Assembly: GCF_000426045.1 (NCBI RefSeq)
Contig: NZ_AUEP01000015.1
Span: 58,721 to 122,720 of the forward strand
DNA from: Marmoricola sp. URHB0036
Lineage (GTDB): Bacteria > Actinomycetota > Actinomycetes > Propionibacteriales > Nocardioidaceae
DNA length: 64,000 nucleotides
Direction of reading: 5' to 3'
The translations under genes were made by a program, and so were the position numbers. The notes under the pieces were generated by a model, which was given only the letters and a program-made list of their open reading frames with translations, did no database searches and was not told the origin of the DNA. Positions within the stretch are counted from its first letter, which is position 1. Every line of letters begins with the position of its first letter. Of the stretch, positions 46,859 through 55,524 are shown in pieces.

Positions 46859-47356
46859 TCAGTGAGTGAGCCAACGTTGGAGTTGCCGGCCGGACGATCC
46901 GGAGGATTCCGCACTATCCCCGTAGGGCATCTCATCCATGTCGCTGAGGACCCGATCTACGGAAGTCTCCATGGAGTTCTTTGATGCCTTCGCGGCCAGG
47001 AAACACACCACAGCGACCAGCGTGAAGCAGATTCCGGCGGCGATGATGGCGGGCCACACCCACGCGGCATCGGCTTTCTGATCGCTCGTCATCACGGAGC
47101 GCGCTGGAGCCCACGCCACCCCCGCAAAGACTGCGCTGACGACGACACCCACTGATGCCCACGCCGCCGCCGCGAACTGACGGTTAACGCCCGTGAGGCT
47201 CGCGATCTCCTTACGTAAACGTGCCCAGTCGCGTTTCATGAGCACCAAGTGTTCCTCGCCCTTGCTGGGGATCTTGATTGCCCCCGGGGGCATAAACGCG
47301 GTGCCCGAGTCTCCAGGATCTCCTCCCCTGCCTCGCCCCCCAGCGTCAATCACCAT
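46859..47356 (-). CDS. Two-helix membrane protein
   Basis: 165-aa protein: a charged N-terminal part with a coiled-coil-like stretch (KRDWARLRKEIASLTGVNRQF, about 41-61), then two membrane helices (about 63-83 and 99-122) and a hydrophilic tail. Its ATG lies inside the last codons of the upstream gene (11-bp overlap), so translation is coupled. No family recognised. Confidence 0.6.
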   Translation of the reverse strand: MVIDAGGRGRGGDPGDSGTAFMPPGAIKIPSKGEEHLVLMKRDWARLRKEIASLTGVNRQFAAAAWASVGVVVSAVFAGVAWAPARSVMTSDQKADAAWVWPAIIAAGICFTLVAVVCFLAAKASKNSMETSVDRVLSDMDEMPYGDSAESSGSSGRQLQRWLTH

Positions 47357-47684
47357 CGATGGCCTCGCGGTCCTCGGCGACTTCAGGTGGAGTCGGGGTT
47401 ACTCCACTCATGACCGCGTTGAACAGGCGCGTGAACGCACAGTTGTTACAGATCAGCTGGAACAATGGGTAAGTACCAGATCCGCCGCTGAAAACGAGGT
47501 TGCCCTCCTCCCAGGGGCGGATCTCAACTGCCTCTGTGATCGTCCATTGCACCGTGCCGCAGATTGGGCATGCCCGGCTCCCGGTCCACTTCTCGTCCAA
47601 CCATGCGATGGCCCGCTCACGTTCGCCCGAACGGCGCTCGTCCTGGTTGTCGGCACGCTTATCCGCCCTATGATCCTCAGCCAC
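47346..47684 (-). CDS. Zinc-ribbon protein of an uncharacterised family
   Basis: 112-aa protein. ERAIAWLDEKWTGSRACPICG (about 22-42), VEIRPW and LICNNCAFTRLFNA (about 76-89) form a two-knuckle zinc ribbon seen in many hypothetical bacterial proteins. It starts at GTG 47684, six bases after TACGTT on the minus strand (leaderless). It is coupled to the membrane-protein gene downstream. Confidence 0.75.
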   Translation of the reverse strand: MAEDHRADKRADNQDERRSGERERAIAWLDEKWTGSRACPICGTVQWTITEAVEIRPWEEGNLVFSGGSGTYPLFQLICNNCAFTRLFNAVMSGVTPTPPEVAEDREAIDGD

Positions 47685-47761
47685 GCAGCGAACGTAGTGC
47701 CACAGGCAGTCCAGACACCAGGTGCGAGATGCGTTGTGGACAAGCGGTAGTACAGCCTGCG

Positions 47762-48145
47762 CTAGGCAGGAGGAAAGCTGCCTAGAAGGAAGCGCGAGAG
47801 TCTCGCAATGCTTGCGGCGAGACTCGCCAACAGCTCCCAGGTGAAGCAGAGGTCGGCTCGCTTGGGTGCCTCGCCGCCACCCTCGATGATCACGAACCTG
47901 AGTCGAGGGCTCGCGGCAATCAGATACCCGGAAGACACCCTCGCGAGTCCAGCCGTTCTGGAACGGCGCAGCTCACGCCGGGGGACGCGGGTCCTGACGT
48001 TCGCGATCCAAGGCGGTTCTGCGAAGGTCGCACACCGCGACGCGGCGCCGCTCTTGCCGCGCTCGCCACATTTGGCCAAGCGCAGAACGCCTCCGCGGCG
48101 TACCACGTTTACTCGACGTCGGCGAAACCGGACCGCTTCACCCAC
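47762..48145 (-). CDS. Doubtful 127-aa frame
   Basis: The C-terminal part (LRFVIIEGGGEAPKRADLCFTWELLASLAASIARL) looks like protein, but the first 80 residues are Arg-rich and resemble shadow translation. The overlapping plus-strand frame is worse. No RBS. It may be the remnant of a gene. Confidence 0.3.
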   Translation of the reverse strand: MGEAVRFRRRRVNVVRRGGVLRLAKCGERGKSGAASRCATFAEPPWIANVRTRVPRRELRRSRTAGLARVSSGYLIAASPRLRFVIIEGGGEAPKRADLCFTWELLASLAASIARLSRFLLGSFPPA

Positions 48146-48210
48146 AGATGCCTATGTGCTCCTGATCAGGTCGCCCGAGACAGGATGTTGCAGTCCTCGC
48201 TCGAGCTGAT

Positions 48211-48225
48211 GCGTCATTTCGCCGC
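48211..48225 (+). repeat. Cassette-site core copy
   Basis: GCGTCATTTCGCCGC, 14 of 15. GCTCG (48199-48203) can pair with CGAGC (48238-48242). Confidence 0.82.
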
Positions 48226-48292
48226 GGGTCGGCCACGCGAGCAGCACCTATTTTGGCGCCATGCGGCGGACGGCATCTGTCAGACTCTCTCC

Positions 48293-48523
48293 ATGGCTGT
48301 CGTGACTAGCGATGATGAGCTGTATCCCCCTTCTGGAACCGAGTGTCTGCTGTGCCTAGGCGACTTCTCAGATGGCCAACCAGCGGTCTACTGGCGCGGT
48401 GGCCAAGATCTATTCCTACATGGTGGCTGCGCAGGCACATTCGTACTTCGGCTCGCCCGCGATGCGTGGCAGCTGGAACGTGATGCAGACGATGACAAGT
48501 TTGAGTTAACCAAGGATCGCTGA
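48293..48523 (+). CDS. 76-aa metal-binding-like small protein
   Basis: Small soluble protein with GTECLLCLGDF (about 15-25) and FLHGGCAGTFV (about 41-51), a CxxC plus HxxC pattern that could bind one zinc. ATG 48293 is preferred to ATG 48185 because the longer frame crosses the repeat at 48211. It shares its packet with the convergent 72-aa zinc-ribbon gene. Confidence 0.6.
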   Translation: MAVVTSDDELYPPSGTECLLCLGDFSDGQPAVYWRGGQDLFLHGGCAGTFVLRLARDAWQLERDADDDKFELTKDR

Positions 48524-48622
48524 GTAAGGCTTCCCGCCAAGCTCCCCAGCGGCGCGAGGCGCACGCGCCGCCTACCAATAGGAGATTGTGCGATCACAAC
48601 CGCGCAATCAAAACTGGGCCGG

Positions 48623-48841
48623 CTACCAACGACTCCAGTTTTCGTTCAGCGTGATCTGCATCGCCTCAATAAACTCCGCATGTCTCGTGACGTGGCAGCC
48701 GTTCGAGCATGTGGCGCCATCGCCGGGCTCATAGTCAACGATCTCTGGGTCGACGCCTTGCATGGCAGGTCGCGCATACCTGACCAGTGCCTCTTGACCG
48801 CACAAGGGGCACATCAGGACCTTCTTCGGGTGCTGAGCCAT
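48623..48841 (-). CDS. 72-aa zinc-ribbon protein
   Basis: CPLCGQEALVRYARP at 11-25 and ATCSNGCHVTRH at 43-54 give two Cys pairs for a small zinc ribbon. AAGGAA precedes ATG 48841. Convergent with the preceding gene. Function unknown. Confidence 0.65.
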   Translation of the reverse strand: MAQHPKKVLMCPLCGQEALVRYARPAMQGVDPEIVDYEPGDGATCSNGCHVTRHAEFIEAMQITLNENWSRW

Positions 48842-49199
48842 GAAATTCCTTCCATCGAGACCAGGCCTTCATCTTGCATCAGCCCCACGAGCAACGTGAT
48901 CCGAATGCGTGTGGGCAAGGGAAGCGCCTTGGGCTCGCGTCTTTCCGCCGCCTTCGTGACATCCATGTTTAGCTTGCGATCGACCTGGGTCAGAGGCACG
49001 TGGCAGCTTGCGCGCCACTTCGCCGCCTGTTCGCTCACGTGGTCCGCGGCAGGCAACGCTTGGGTTGGGCTGCACGCAGTCGACCTGGCGCTCTTCTACG
49101 CGGTCTTAGAACCGCGGGGTGGCTGGGGCCTAGTCTGAGTCACTGCCCGTGCGGACCGCTCTCCGAGTAGCCGTTGCGTGCCGAGCTGAGGAGTTTCCG
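48842..49199. other. Intergenic stretch with one cassette site
   Basis: 358 bp; holds the repeat at 48937-48951. Open frames on both strands are shadow-like. Nothing else seen. Confidence 0.5.
48937..48951 (+). repeat. Cassette-site core copy
   Basis: GCGTCTTTCCGCCGC, 15 of 15; GAAG upstream (48921-48924) and CTTC downstream give only a weak stem. Confidence 0.85.
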
Positions 49200-49979
49200 A
49201 TGGGCTGGGAAGAAGCGGGTATTGCCTGGAGCGATCGCGCAGTTGACTGGGCGTACTTGATGGAGCCGCTCTTCACTCCTGTCTATGAAACGCTCGGCAG
49301 GTCTCTCGCTCTCCAGCCGACCCACTCGCTGCTCGACATCGGGTGCGGAGGCGGCCGTGCTCTGCAGGGATACGCGGCACAGGGATTTCAGGTCGCTGGT
49401 ATCGACGCCGCAGAGGGTCTGCTCAGCATCGCGCGTCTCCGCGCGCCGCAAGCCGACCTGCGACAGGGTTCCCTGACCGAGCTGCCCTGGCCGGATGGCA
49501 CCTTCGACGCAGTCACTGGCGTGAACTCCTTCGTGTACGCCGACGACGGCGGACTCTCGGAAGCCTTCCGGGTGCTCAAGCGCGGCGGAAGGTTGGGCAT
49601 CGGGTTCTGGGCCGACCCCATGGACTTCGTGTTCTGCATGACTGCCCTGGGAAGGGCTTTGGGTCCGTATGTCGCCCCGACGAGCACCAACACCCCCTTG
49701 GCCATGTCCGAGCCAGGGAGGGCGCGTGAGCTGCTCGCGGCGGCCGGCTTCGACGTACTCAACTCCGGCTCCGTCGATTGCGTCAGCGAGTTCGCGGACG
49801 CAGAGACGGCCTACCGAGGGTTGGCCTCGACGGGAATGATCTACCCCATTGTCCAAGACGACGCGGAGGCGGACCTGCGGGCCGAAGTCATGGATGACCT
49901 CCGCTCGCGGTATTCAGTCGCCGACGGCATCAGGATGCACGCGTCCATCGGCTGGCTTGTCGCCGAGCGATCACGCTGA
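49200..49979 (+). CDS. Class I SAM-dependent methyltransferase (type 11)
   Basis: 259-aa methyltransferase. LLDIGCGGGRALQGYAAQG (about 44-62) binds SAM, GIDAAEGLLSIAR is motif II, and LTELPWPDGTFDAVTGVNSF (about 91-110) is motif IV with post-I. EAFRVLKRGGRLGIGFW follows. Substrate unknown, small molecule likely. GAGGAG lies six bases before ATG 49200. It lies alone between repeats at 48937 and 50064. GC content is closer to the core genome than that of its left neighbours. Confidence 0.85.
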   Translation: MGWEEAGIAWSDRAVDWAYLMEPLFTPVYETLGRSLALQPTHSLLDIGCGGGRALQGYAAQGFQVAGIDAAEGLLSIARLRAPQADLRQGSLTELPWPDGTFDAVTGVNSFVYADDGGLSEAFRVLKRGGRLGIGFWADPMDFVFCMTALGRALGPYVAPTSTNTPLAMSEPGRARELLAAAGFDVLNSGSVDCVSEFADAETAYRGLASTGMIYPIVQDDAEADLRAEVMDDLRSRYSVADGIRMHASIGWLVAERSR

Positions 49980-50063
49980 CGCCACCCCGTGAAAGCGTGC
50001 CCGGCTTACCGCCCGGGGAGTTGAAATGTCCATCTCTTGACCGCGCGGAACCCGGGCCAACCC

Positions 50064-50078
50064 GCTTCTTTCCGCGAG
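50064..50078 (+). repeat. Degenerate copy of the cassette-site core
   Basis: GCTTCTTTCCGCGAG, 11 of 15. CGCGGAA (50044-50050) and TTCCGCG (50070-50076) form a perfect 7-bp stem across it. Confidence 0.55.
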
Positions 50079-50111
50079 ACGACGATGGCAGGAGCGGATC
50101 TATGACAATGG

Positions 50112-50732
50112 CTAGTGGCTGGTTGAACCTGCCCCTCCTCGTGACAGTTCGGCTCGCCACCAGGCACCGCTCTCGATCCGCTCAACTCGGCGCAGGATGA
50201 GGTCGCCGATGGCAAACTCCTCGAGCTCTGCACGGGTCAGCGGCCACGGCGGTCCTGTCACCTCGGAGCCTTCGTCCCGTGTGGTCGCCAGGACCAGCAG
50301 AGTGCCTTCTGGTGCCACCAACGCGGCAATGTTCTGCGCCGCCACTGTGTGGTGCTCGAAGGGCATCGACTGCACGGTCAGACTCTCTACGACCAGGTCG
50401 AACCTGCCCTGCCACTCACGGGGAAGATCCAAGACGTCGGCAACGAACCCATTCACCTCGCTGGCTGGGTACTTTCGCCGCGCTCCAGCAATCGCGGTCG
50501 GCGCGAAGTCAAACCCCGTTGTGCGAAATCCCAACAGCGCAAGGAACTCGGCGTCAGCGCCGTAGCCGCACCCCACCACCAGCGCCTCGCGGCCGCCACC
50601 AGCTAGGTTTCGCGCCTCGGCCCACTCCACGAACTGGGGACGAGGGCCGCCGTAGTCCCACGGCGGCTTGGCTCCACCGGCCTCCGCGCCTGTGTAGATC
50701 GCCTCGAACTTGCCAGATGGCTCGCCCGTCAC
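50112..50732 (-). CDS. TPMT-like SAM-dependent methyltransferase
   Basis: 206-aa class I methyltransferase resembling the thiopurine methyltransferase group. The N-terminus FEAIYTGAEAGGAKPPWDYGG is typical, followed by ALVVGCGYGADAEFLALLG (about 49-67), TGFDFAPTAIAGAR and the VADVLDLPREWQGRFDLVVE region. Probably acts on a small thiol, selenium or halide compound. GTG 50732 lies six bases after TAGTCT on the minus strand (leaderless). It lies alone between two repeat copies. Confidence 0.85.
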   Translation of the reverse strand: MTGEPSGKFEAIYTGAEAGGAKPPWDYGGPRPQFVEWAEARNLAGGGREALVVGCGYGADAEFLALLGFRTTGFDFAPTAIAGARRKYPASEVNGFVADVLDLPREWQGRFDLVVESLTVQSMPFEHHTVAAQNIAALVAPEGTLLVLATTRDEGSEVTGPPWPLTRAELEEFAIGDLILRRVERIESGAWWRAELSRGGAGSTSH

Positions 50733-50830
50733 GACTCGAGACTACCTATCAGATTGTTCCCGCGGGACAAGTCGAGACCTGGCCTGAGTTTCTATCCGTT
50801 CGATGCCGCAGGGCCGCGGTCAGTACACCT

Positions 50831-50845
50831 GAGTCATTCCGCCGC
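50831..50845 (+). repeat. Cassette-site core copy
   Basis: GAGTCATTCCGCCGC, 14 of 15. Here the core itself is part of a hairpin: CGCCGC-CTG-GCGGCG at 50840-50854. Confidence 0.82.
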
Positions 50846-50946
50846 CTGGCGGCGTTCTCATCTGGCGATCGCCGGTCGTTCTGCGGACAGGACCCGACAT
50901 TCGGGGCAGTGGCGGAACCTGGGGGTTAGTGCGGCCCCGCGCGTCG

Positions 50947-52902
50947 TCAACTGCTGTCGTTCCTCAGCAGTTGTCGTACGAGGTCCGGAGTGAAGCGGCG
51001 CCAATGCTCCCGGTCTTGTGAGACCTCGGTGGCCCCGGGTGCGCCCCTGGCGAAGAGGTCACCCACCAGCCGCGGGGTGACATCCTCGCCAGCTGCGGGG
51101 TCTGTGAATGTCCGTGCGCCGTCGTGGGAGATGCGGTATGGGGCTCGATAGTCGCCGGTGATGATGGTGCCGTCGGGCCAGACCCTGAAGCTGGCCGGCC
51201 CTTCGCCTTGTGGGTAGGGGCCGAGCTCCAATGTCCAGGTCGCGCCCGCGTCGAGGCTCACGTACATCGTGCGTCGCCCTGGCACCAGCAGGGTGGATCC
51301 GGTGCCCTGAACGTCTCGGGCACCGATGCCAGGTCCGAGGTCGTGACTCGTCCAGGGCCCACCTGGCACCGCCGAGCGCACCACCGTGCGGCCGGGCGCT
51401 TCATTGCCCAGAGCCCACATCCGGCCCCGTCCGTCGTTCGCGTAGACGAGGCCGTCTGGTGAGGCGGTTCCGGTGAACTCCGCAAGGTCGCTGCGTCGGA
51501 AGACCCAACCGCCCTGGACGAAGGTGTCACCTGACGTGACAGGACGCCTGGCTGAGAAGTCGAAATCGACCGGGACCGAGCGTCCCGCAGCATCCACGAA
51601 CTGCACTCCGGCGTCCGTGGACAGTACGAACCCGTCGCCGGCCGCGTCCACGTCCGCGCCGCGCGTGAGTCCCTCGGCAACGATCCGGTCCATGCGGTCA
51701 TAGAGGCGCCAGGCCGACTTGGGCCCGCGGCCATAGGTGACCAAGACCAGTCCGTGACGGCCCAACGCCACGTCGTGCGGGCCGAGCTGACTGATTCGAT
51801 CGGCGGCGCTGGGCTGGGCAGGCAGGCGCAGGTCCGCGGCCGGTGCTGCTGGGGCTGTGCGGGCATCGCCCGCGGCATCGATCACCTGGCGCCACGTCGT
51901 GCCGTCGTCCGCCGACATCCAGACCAGGTGGTGAAGCGCATGCTCGGGGGCCTGGTCTGCCAGCCCGTAGAGGCGGTGTCCGGACGAGAGCACGGTCGTG
52001 ATCGGGCCGGCGTCGAGTGCGTCGTACGTGGTGTTGGTTGCGTCGGTCCCGCGCCAGAGCTGGCCGTTATAGGGGCCGAGCAGGACTCGCCCGTCAGGCA
52101 GGAGGTACGCCAGCTCGGGGTCCTGTGCCGCCTGCGGGGGCTCGGTCACGCGGGTCCAGGACGTGCCGGTGTCGTCGCTGACGAACATGTCCCCAGTGGG
52201 GGTTCTCGTCCAGAGGGCGGCGGAGTCCCCACGGACCATCAACTGGTCGACCGCGGCTGGCAACGGTTGGCTCGCCGAGGACTTCGTCCCGTCGGACACA
52301 GTCACTGTGTTGTGGGCCCCGGCGGACCAGATGCGTCCGCGCGAGTCGATGGCTAGGACGGAACGTGGAAGCAGGTACAGGCCGTGCGACCGGGGAGAGT
52401 AAGCGCAGCCATGCGGGACATCGTCCGTCCCGAAAATGCTGCACAGCACCTTCCCGAACTCACCGCGGCCGAGGTACGTGTCACCGGCTTGCGGCTCTCC
52501 TTCTTCGTGCGTCACGGCCACTCTGGTCTCGTGAAGTGGGTCGGAAAGGTCGACCGCATCGGTGAAGTCCCCGGCGTCCGAGCCCAGCAGTCCGGAGTCC
52601 ACGCGCACGACTGCCGGGCAGCCCGCGTGGGCTTTCCGCAGCCACCCGGTCACCGTCCCATCGCTGTGGACCTGTCGGAAGTAGCAGTGGTGGCCCCCTT
52701 CGTAGGTCAGCACCAAGGATCCGTCGCCGGTCGTCTCAGCTTGCGAGGGCCCCAAATGCGCTCTGACCAAGGCGACCCCGGCCGCGGGCTCCGTCGCCGT
52801 TCGGTGCGCAGCCGGTTGGTGGTGGCCGGCACCGCCGCTGCACGCCCCGCTCACCATCAAGCACATCAGCACCGCCCCTGTGCCGACCAGCCCCCGACCC
52901 AC
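50947..52902 (-). CDS. Secreted beta-propeller (BNR/sialidase-like) protein
   Basis: 651-aa exported protein. The signal peptide (GLVGTGAVLMCLMVSGACSGG) ends in a possible, imperfect lipobox (SGAC). Repeats of the BNR type are visible: MFVSDDTGTSWTRV, WMSADDGTTWRQV, MYVSLDAGATWTLE and YRISHDGARTFTD, so a beta-propeller is likely. No catalytic sialidase residues can be pointed out; a surface-binding or sensor role is as likely. GTG 52902. The next gene upstream on the same strand is another lipoprotein, and the two may be one operon (87-bp gap). Confidence 0.72.
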   Translation of the reverse strand: MGRGLVGTGAVLMCLMVSGACSGGAGHHQPAAHRTATEPAAGVALVRAHLGPSQAETTGDGSLVLTYEGGHHCYFRQVHSDGTVTGWLRKAHAGCPAVVRVDSGLLGSDAGDFTDAVDLSDPLHETRVAVTHEEGEPQAGDTYLGRGEFGKVLCSIFGTDDVPHGCAYSPRSHGLYLLPRSVLAIDSRGRIWSAGAHNTVTVSDGTKSSASQPLPAAVDQLMVRGDSAALWTRTPTGDMFVSDDTGTSWTRVTEPPQAAQDPELAYLLPDGRVLLGPYNGQLWRGTDATNTTYDALDAGPITTVLSSGHRLYGLADQAPEHALHHLVWMSADDGTTWRQVIDAAGDARTAPAAPAADLRLPAQPSAADRISQLGPHDVALGRHGLVLVTYGRGPKSAWRLYDRMDRIVAEGLTRGADVDAAGDGFVLSTDAGVQFVDAAGRSVPVDFDFSARRPVTSGDTFVQGGWVFRRSDLAEFTGTASPDGLVYANDGRGRMWALGNEAPGRTVVRSAVPGGPWTSHDLGPGIGARDVQGTGSTLLVPGRRTMYVSLDAGATWTLELGPYPQGEGPASFRVWPDGTIITGDYRAPYRISHDGARTFTDPAAGEDVTPRLVGDLFARGAPGATEVSQDREHWRRFTPDLVRQLLRNDSS

Positions 52903-52989
52903 GGTGTGATCGTTTCACCGGCTGACGACCCAGTCGAGGCCTGACACGAGGAGTCGGCACCGGCCAGGTGGACTGTTCGGTCGCGTAAG

Positions 52990-54129
52990 TTACGGCACGG
53001 GTTGCCAGGCGGGCGAATACACGCTTCCGGTGACACCGCCCAGCCCATGGGCGTGGCGGGCAAAGGCAGTCAAAGGCTGCACCACCTGGTGGGGCTCGCT
53101 GCCGTCGGCGTTCGCGACCCACACGGCGCCGTGGTCGATGTAGGCGAACTGGCGGCCGTCAGGGGACCAGACCGGTTCGGATTGAGCGCACAGGCGTCTC
53201 AGGAGCAGGGTGGGGTGCTGCAGATTTGCATCGGTGGCGTAGACGTTGCCGGCGCAGGAGGCGCCCCGAGTCTGGAGTCCCTGGGCGAGGATGACTCGGC
53301 AGTTCGTCCAGGACCAGTCCCAACCCAGGAGATTCCTCGCGCCCGGTATCTGGGCGGCGTGCCCCCCGGTCGTGGCGTCCACCGTGAACAGCCCCGAGGT
53401 CCGGGTGTAGTCGTCGGGGCCAGGCCCCTTCTTGGTTGCGCCAACGAGTAGATGGGCGCCGTCGGCCGACCAGCGCGGGCCAACTGGCCCGAACCAGCCC
53501 TCAGCGCCGAACGGCAGCCGACGCGGCCGCAGCGTCGCCAGATCGAGCACCCACAGACCCCGAGACTGCACCCCGAACGCGAGCCGCGTGCCGTCAGGAG
53601 ACCAGGTCGGGGCCCCAACGGGGCCGCGGGTGACCAAGGCCCGTGGGCGGGAGCCGTCGGCGTCCATGACCCACAGCGAGCGCTCGTAGTTGCCGCGCCA
53701 GTTCGCCCGCACGAACGCGATCTGGGTGCCGTCCGGGGACCAGGCCGGGCTGCCGGCGTCCAGGGTCTGCGTCAACCGCCGCAGATGGGTGCCATCGCTG
53801 TCGGCGATGTAGATGTCCCCAGGGGCGTTGACCTCCTCGGAGTTGATGTCGATGGTGGGATTGCCGTCGAACGCGATCATTCCGTTACCGGGCCGTCCCC
53901 GGTGCGGTGCACAGCCGCCGCTCGCCGGAGTCTCTAGCGCCGAGGACCGACCCGACCCGGATGTCGACTGGATGGTGCTCGGTGAGGGATCGCTGGGCGT
54001 GGGCGAGCTCCTCGCCGGGGGCGTTGCCGCGGAGCCGGTCCGTTCCGAGCTCGGGCCTGAGGTGCCGCTGCCGCCGACCGAACACCCCGCGACAAGGGCC
54101 AAGGTGACCAGCGCGCTGACGCGTCCCAT
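52990..54129 (-). CDS. TolB-like PD40 beta-propeller lipoprotein
   Basis: 379-aa lipoprotein. Signal peptide with lipobox ALVAGC (about 11-16), a Ser/Pro/Thr-rich linker (17-75), then WD40-like PD40 repeats: SPAWSPDGTQIAFVR, APTWSPDGTRLAFG, GPRWSADGAHLLVG and EPVWSPDGRQFAYID. Each has the D-x-D-G-T-x preceding strand typical of TolB propellers (IADSDGTHLRRL, MDADGSRPRAL). It is probably a surface-exposed binding or regulatory protein. ATG 54129 lies seven bases after TAGCCT on the minus strand. Confidence 0.82.
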   Translation of the reverse strand: MGRVSALVTLALVAGCSVGGSGTSGPSSERTGSAATPPARSSPTPSDPSPSTIQSTSGSGRSSALETPASGGCAPHRGRPGNGMIAFDGNPTIDINSEEVNAPGDIYIADSDGTHLRRLTQTLDAGSPAWSPDGTQIAFVRANWRGNYERSLWVMDADGSRPRALVTRGPVGAPTWSPDGTRLAFGVQSRGLWVLDLATLRPRRLPFGAEGWFGPVGPRWSADGAHLLVGATKKGPGPDDYTRTSGLFTVDATTGGHAAQIPGARNLLGWDWSWTNCRVILAQGLQTRGASCAGNVYATDANLQHPTLLLRRLCAQSEPVWSPDGRQFAYIDHGAVWVANADGSEPHQVVQPLTAFARHAHGLGGVTGSVYSPAWQPVP

Positions 54130-54258
54130 ACGGACAAGGCTAGGTCAGATCAGCACCGGAACCGTCGGCTCGTTACGACGTTTAAGCCGGCGCAGATCTG
54201 CCGCAGACGCGCACTCTGCGGCTGCCCTGGTCTCCTGCCGTCTGAGCGTCCCAGCGAT

Positions 54259-54273
54259 GCGTCATTCCGCCGC
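54259..54273 (+). repeat. Cassette-site core copy
   Basis: GCGTCATTCCGCCGC, 15 of 15. CCGTC (54238-54242) pairs with GACGG (54276-54280), with GCG/CGC inside. Confidence 0.88.
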
Positions 54274-54298
54274 GTGACGGGCTCTGCTTCCTGAGCAC

Positions 54299-54901
54299 TC
54301 ACTGCTTGGCTGCGCTCGCCTCCGACGAAGCGCGCCGTCGGCCCGTAAGGGTGAGCAGGTGGGACTGGATCGGTGCTTCCTTCTCGAGGCCGTCGCCGTA
54401 CGTCCAGTCCGCGTCCGTGGCGACCAGCCGCACGCCGCCTGGCGGGTCCCACATCCGCATCGGGCCGCGCAACAAGAGCACCCGGTCTGCGGCCGCGACC
54501 GCCGCGTCGACCGGCATGGGGTGCTCGATGCCCAGCGGCACGCAGATGTCCTGGGAGTGCACCAGGATGTCGAGGAGTGGCTCCAGCTCGGTGACGAAGG
54601 GAGCCCTCCGACGTGAGCCGACGAAGCCGCGGAGCGTGGCCACGATCTGGGTGTGGGTCAGCGGGCTGTGAAGGGCGGCGTACCGGATCATCTCGTTGTA
54701 GCGGAAGCCGGTCCTGACCGCCGGCCAGGCCACGTCACGCAACCGGGCGTGAGAGAACGTCAGGTGCGCGCCGACGTCCCGAACGCTCCATCCTTCACAC
54801 AGGCTGTGCTGCTCCCACGCTGTCTGCGGGAGCGACTCCAGAAGGCCGGCCAACTTCGAGCGCTCGGTGTCGATGTGCTGCCAGATCGTCTCGCTGTCCA
54901 T
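54299..54901 (-). CDS. DinB-like maleylpyruvate isomerase family protein
   Basis: 200-aa protein of the mycothiol-dependent maleylpyruvate isomerase N-domain/TIGR03083 type. WEQHSLCEGWSVRDVGAHLTFSHAR (about 29-53) carries the first metal His, and DILVHSQDICVPLG (about 110-123) the other two. Members bind divalent metal and use mycothiol or related thiols in actinobacteria. It is divergent from a MarR gene, with a perfect palindrome between them, so the MarR protein probably controls it. Confidence 0.82.
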   Translation of the reverse strand: MDSETIWQHIDTERSKLAGLLESLPQTAWEQHSLCEGWSVRDVGAHLTFSHARLRDVAWPAVRTGFRYNEMIRYAALHSPLTHTQIVATLRGFVGSRRRAPFVTELEPLLDILVHSQDICVPLGIEHPMPVDAAVAAADRVLLLRGPMRMWDPPGGVRLVATDADWTYGDGLEKEAPIQSHLLTLTGRRRASSEASAAKQ

Positions 54902-54925
54902 GGCGTGGCGCCTGCCTCATGTGCG

Positions 54926-54946
54926 TTAGACAGATTATCTGTCTAA
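54926..54946. promoter_or_regulatory. Perfect palindromic operator
   Basis: Arms TTAGACAGAT and ATCTGTCTAA flank a single T. The right arm overlaps TAATCT (54944-54949), the likely -10 of the leaderless MarR gene, so binding would block transcription. Size and placement fit autorepression by MarR. Confidence 0.75.
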
Positions 54947-54955
54947 TCTGGCACG

Positions 54956-55399
54956 GTGCCCACAGACCGTCAAGAGCCGAACCTTGGCATCCTGCTGTTC
55001 GTCGCCTACAGAGCGCTCGAGCAGCGGGCGCACGACGCCGTCATTGCGGCCGGCAGCACGGACATCACCCTCGCGCAGGCCCGCATCGCAGCCCGGATAG
55101 GCCCACACGGAACCCGCGTCTCCGACCTGGCCGAGCAGGCCCGAGTCACCAAGCAAAGCGCCGGATTCCTCGTCGACCAGCTTGAAGCGGCCGGGTACGT
55201 CGAGAGAGTCCCCGACCCCACCGACCGCCGCGCTCGACTCGTGCGGCTCACGGCCCGCGCCGACAGAGTGGTCAAGACAGCAAATGCAGAGGTGGAGCGG
55301 GTCCTAGCCGAGTGGGCCGACCACGTCGGGGCCGACCGTCTCCGACGGGTGCACGAGACCCTCCTAGACCTGCGGGAGATCACCGACCCATGGCGGTGA
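54956..55399 (+). CDS. MarR-family transcriptional regulator
   Basis: 147-aa winged-helix repressor. The DNA-binding region has ITLAQARIAARIG, VSDLAEQARVTKQSAGFLVDQLEAAGYVERVPDPTDRRARLVRLT (about 55-100), including the Asp/Arg wing typical of MarR proteins. GTG 54956 lies six bases after TAATCT (leaderless). It probably binds the palindrome at 54926-54946 and controls itself and the divergent DinB-like gene; the ligand is unknown. Confidence 0.9.
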   Translation: MPTDRQEPNLGILLFVAYRALEQRAHDAVIAAGSTDITLAQARIAARIGPHGTRVSDLAEQARVTKQSAGFLVDQLEAAGYVERVPDPTDRRARLVRLTARADRVVKTANAEVERVLAEWADHVGADRLRRVHETLLDLREITDPWR

Positions 55400-55524
55400 G
55401 GGCTGCCTCAAGAAACCCGGCGCACGCCCACGGCGGTCCGCAAGGCAGTAGATCGACGGCGACCCGCCGCCGGTCGGACGCACGAACTGCAGCTGGGACG
55501 CGGGACTGCCCGCCCATCGACCCC

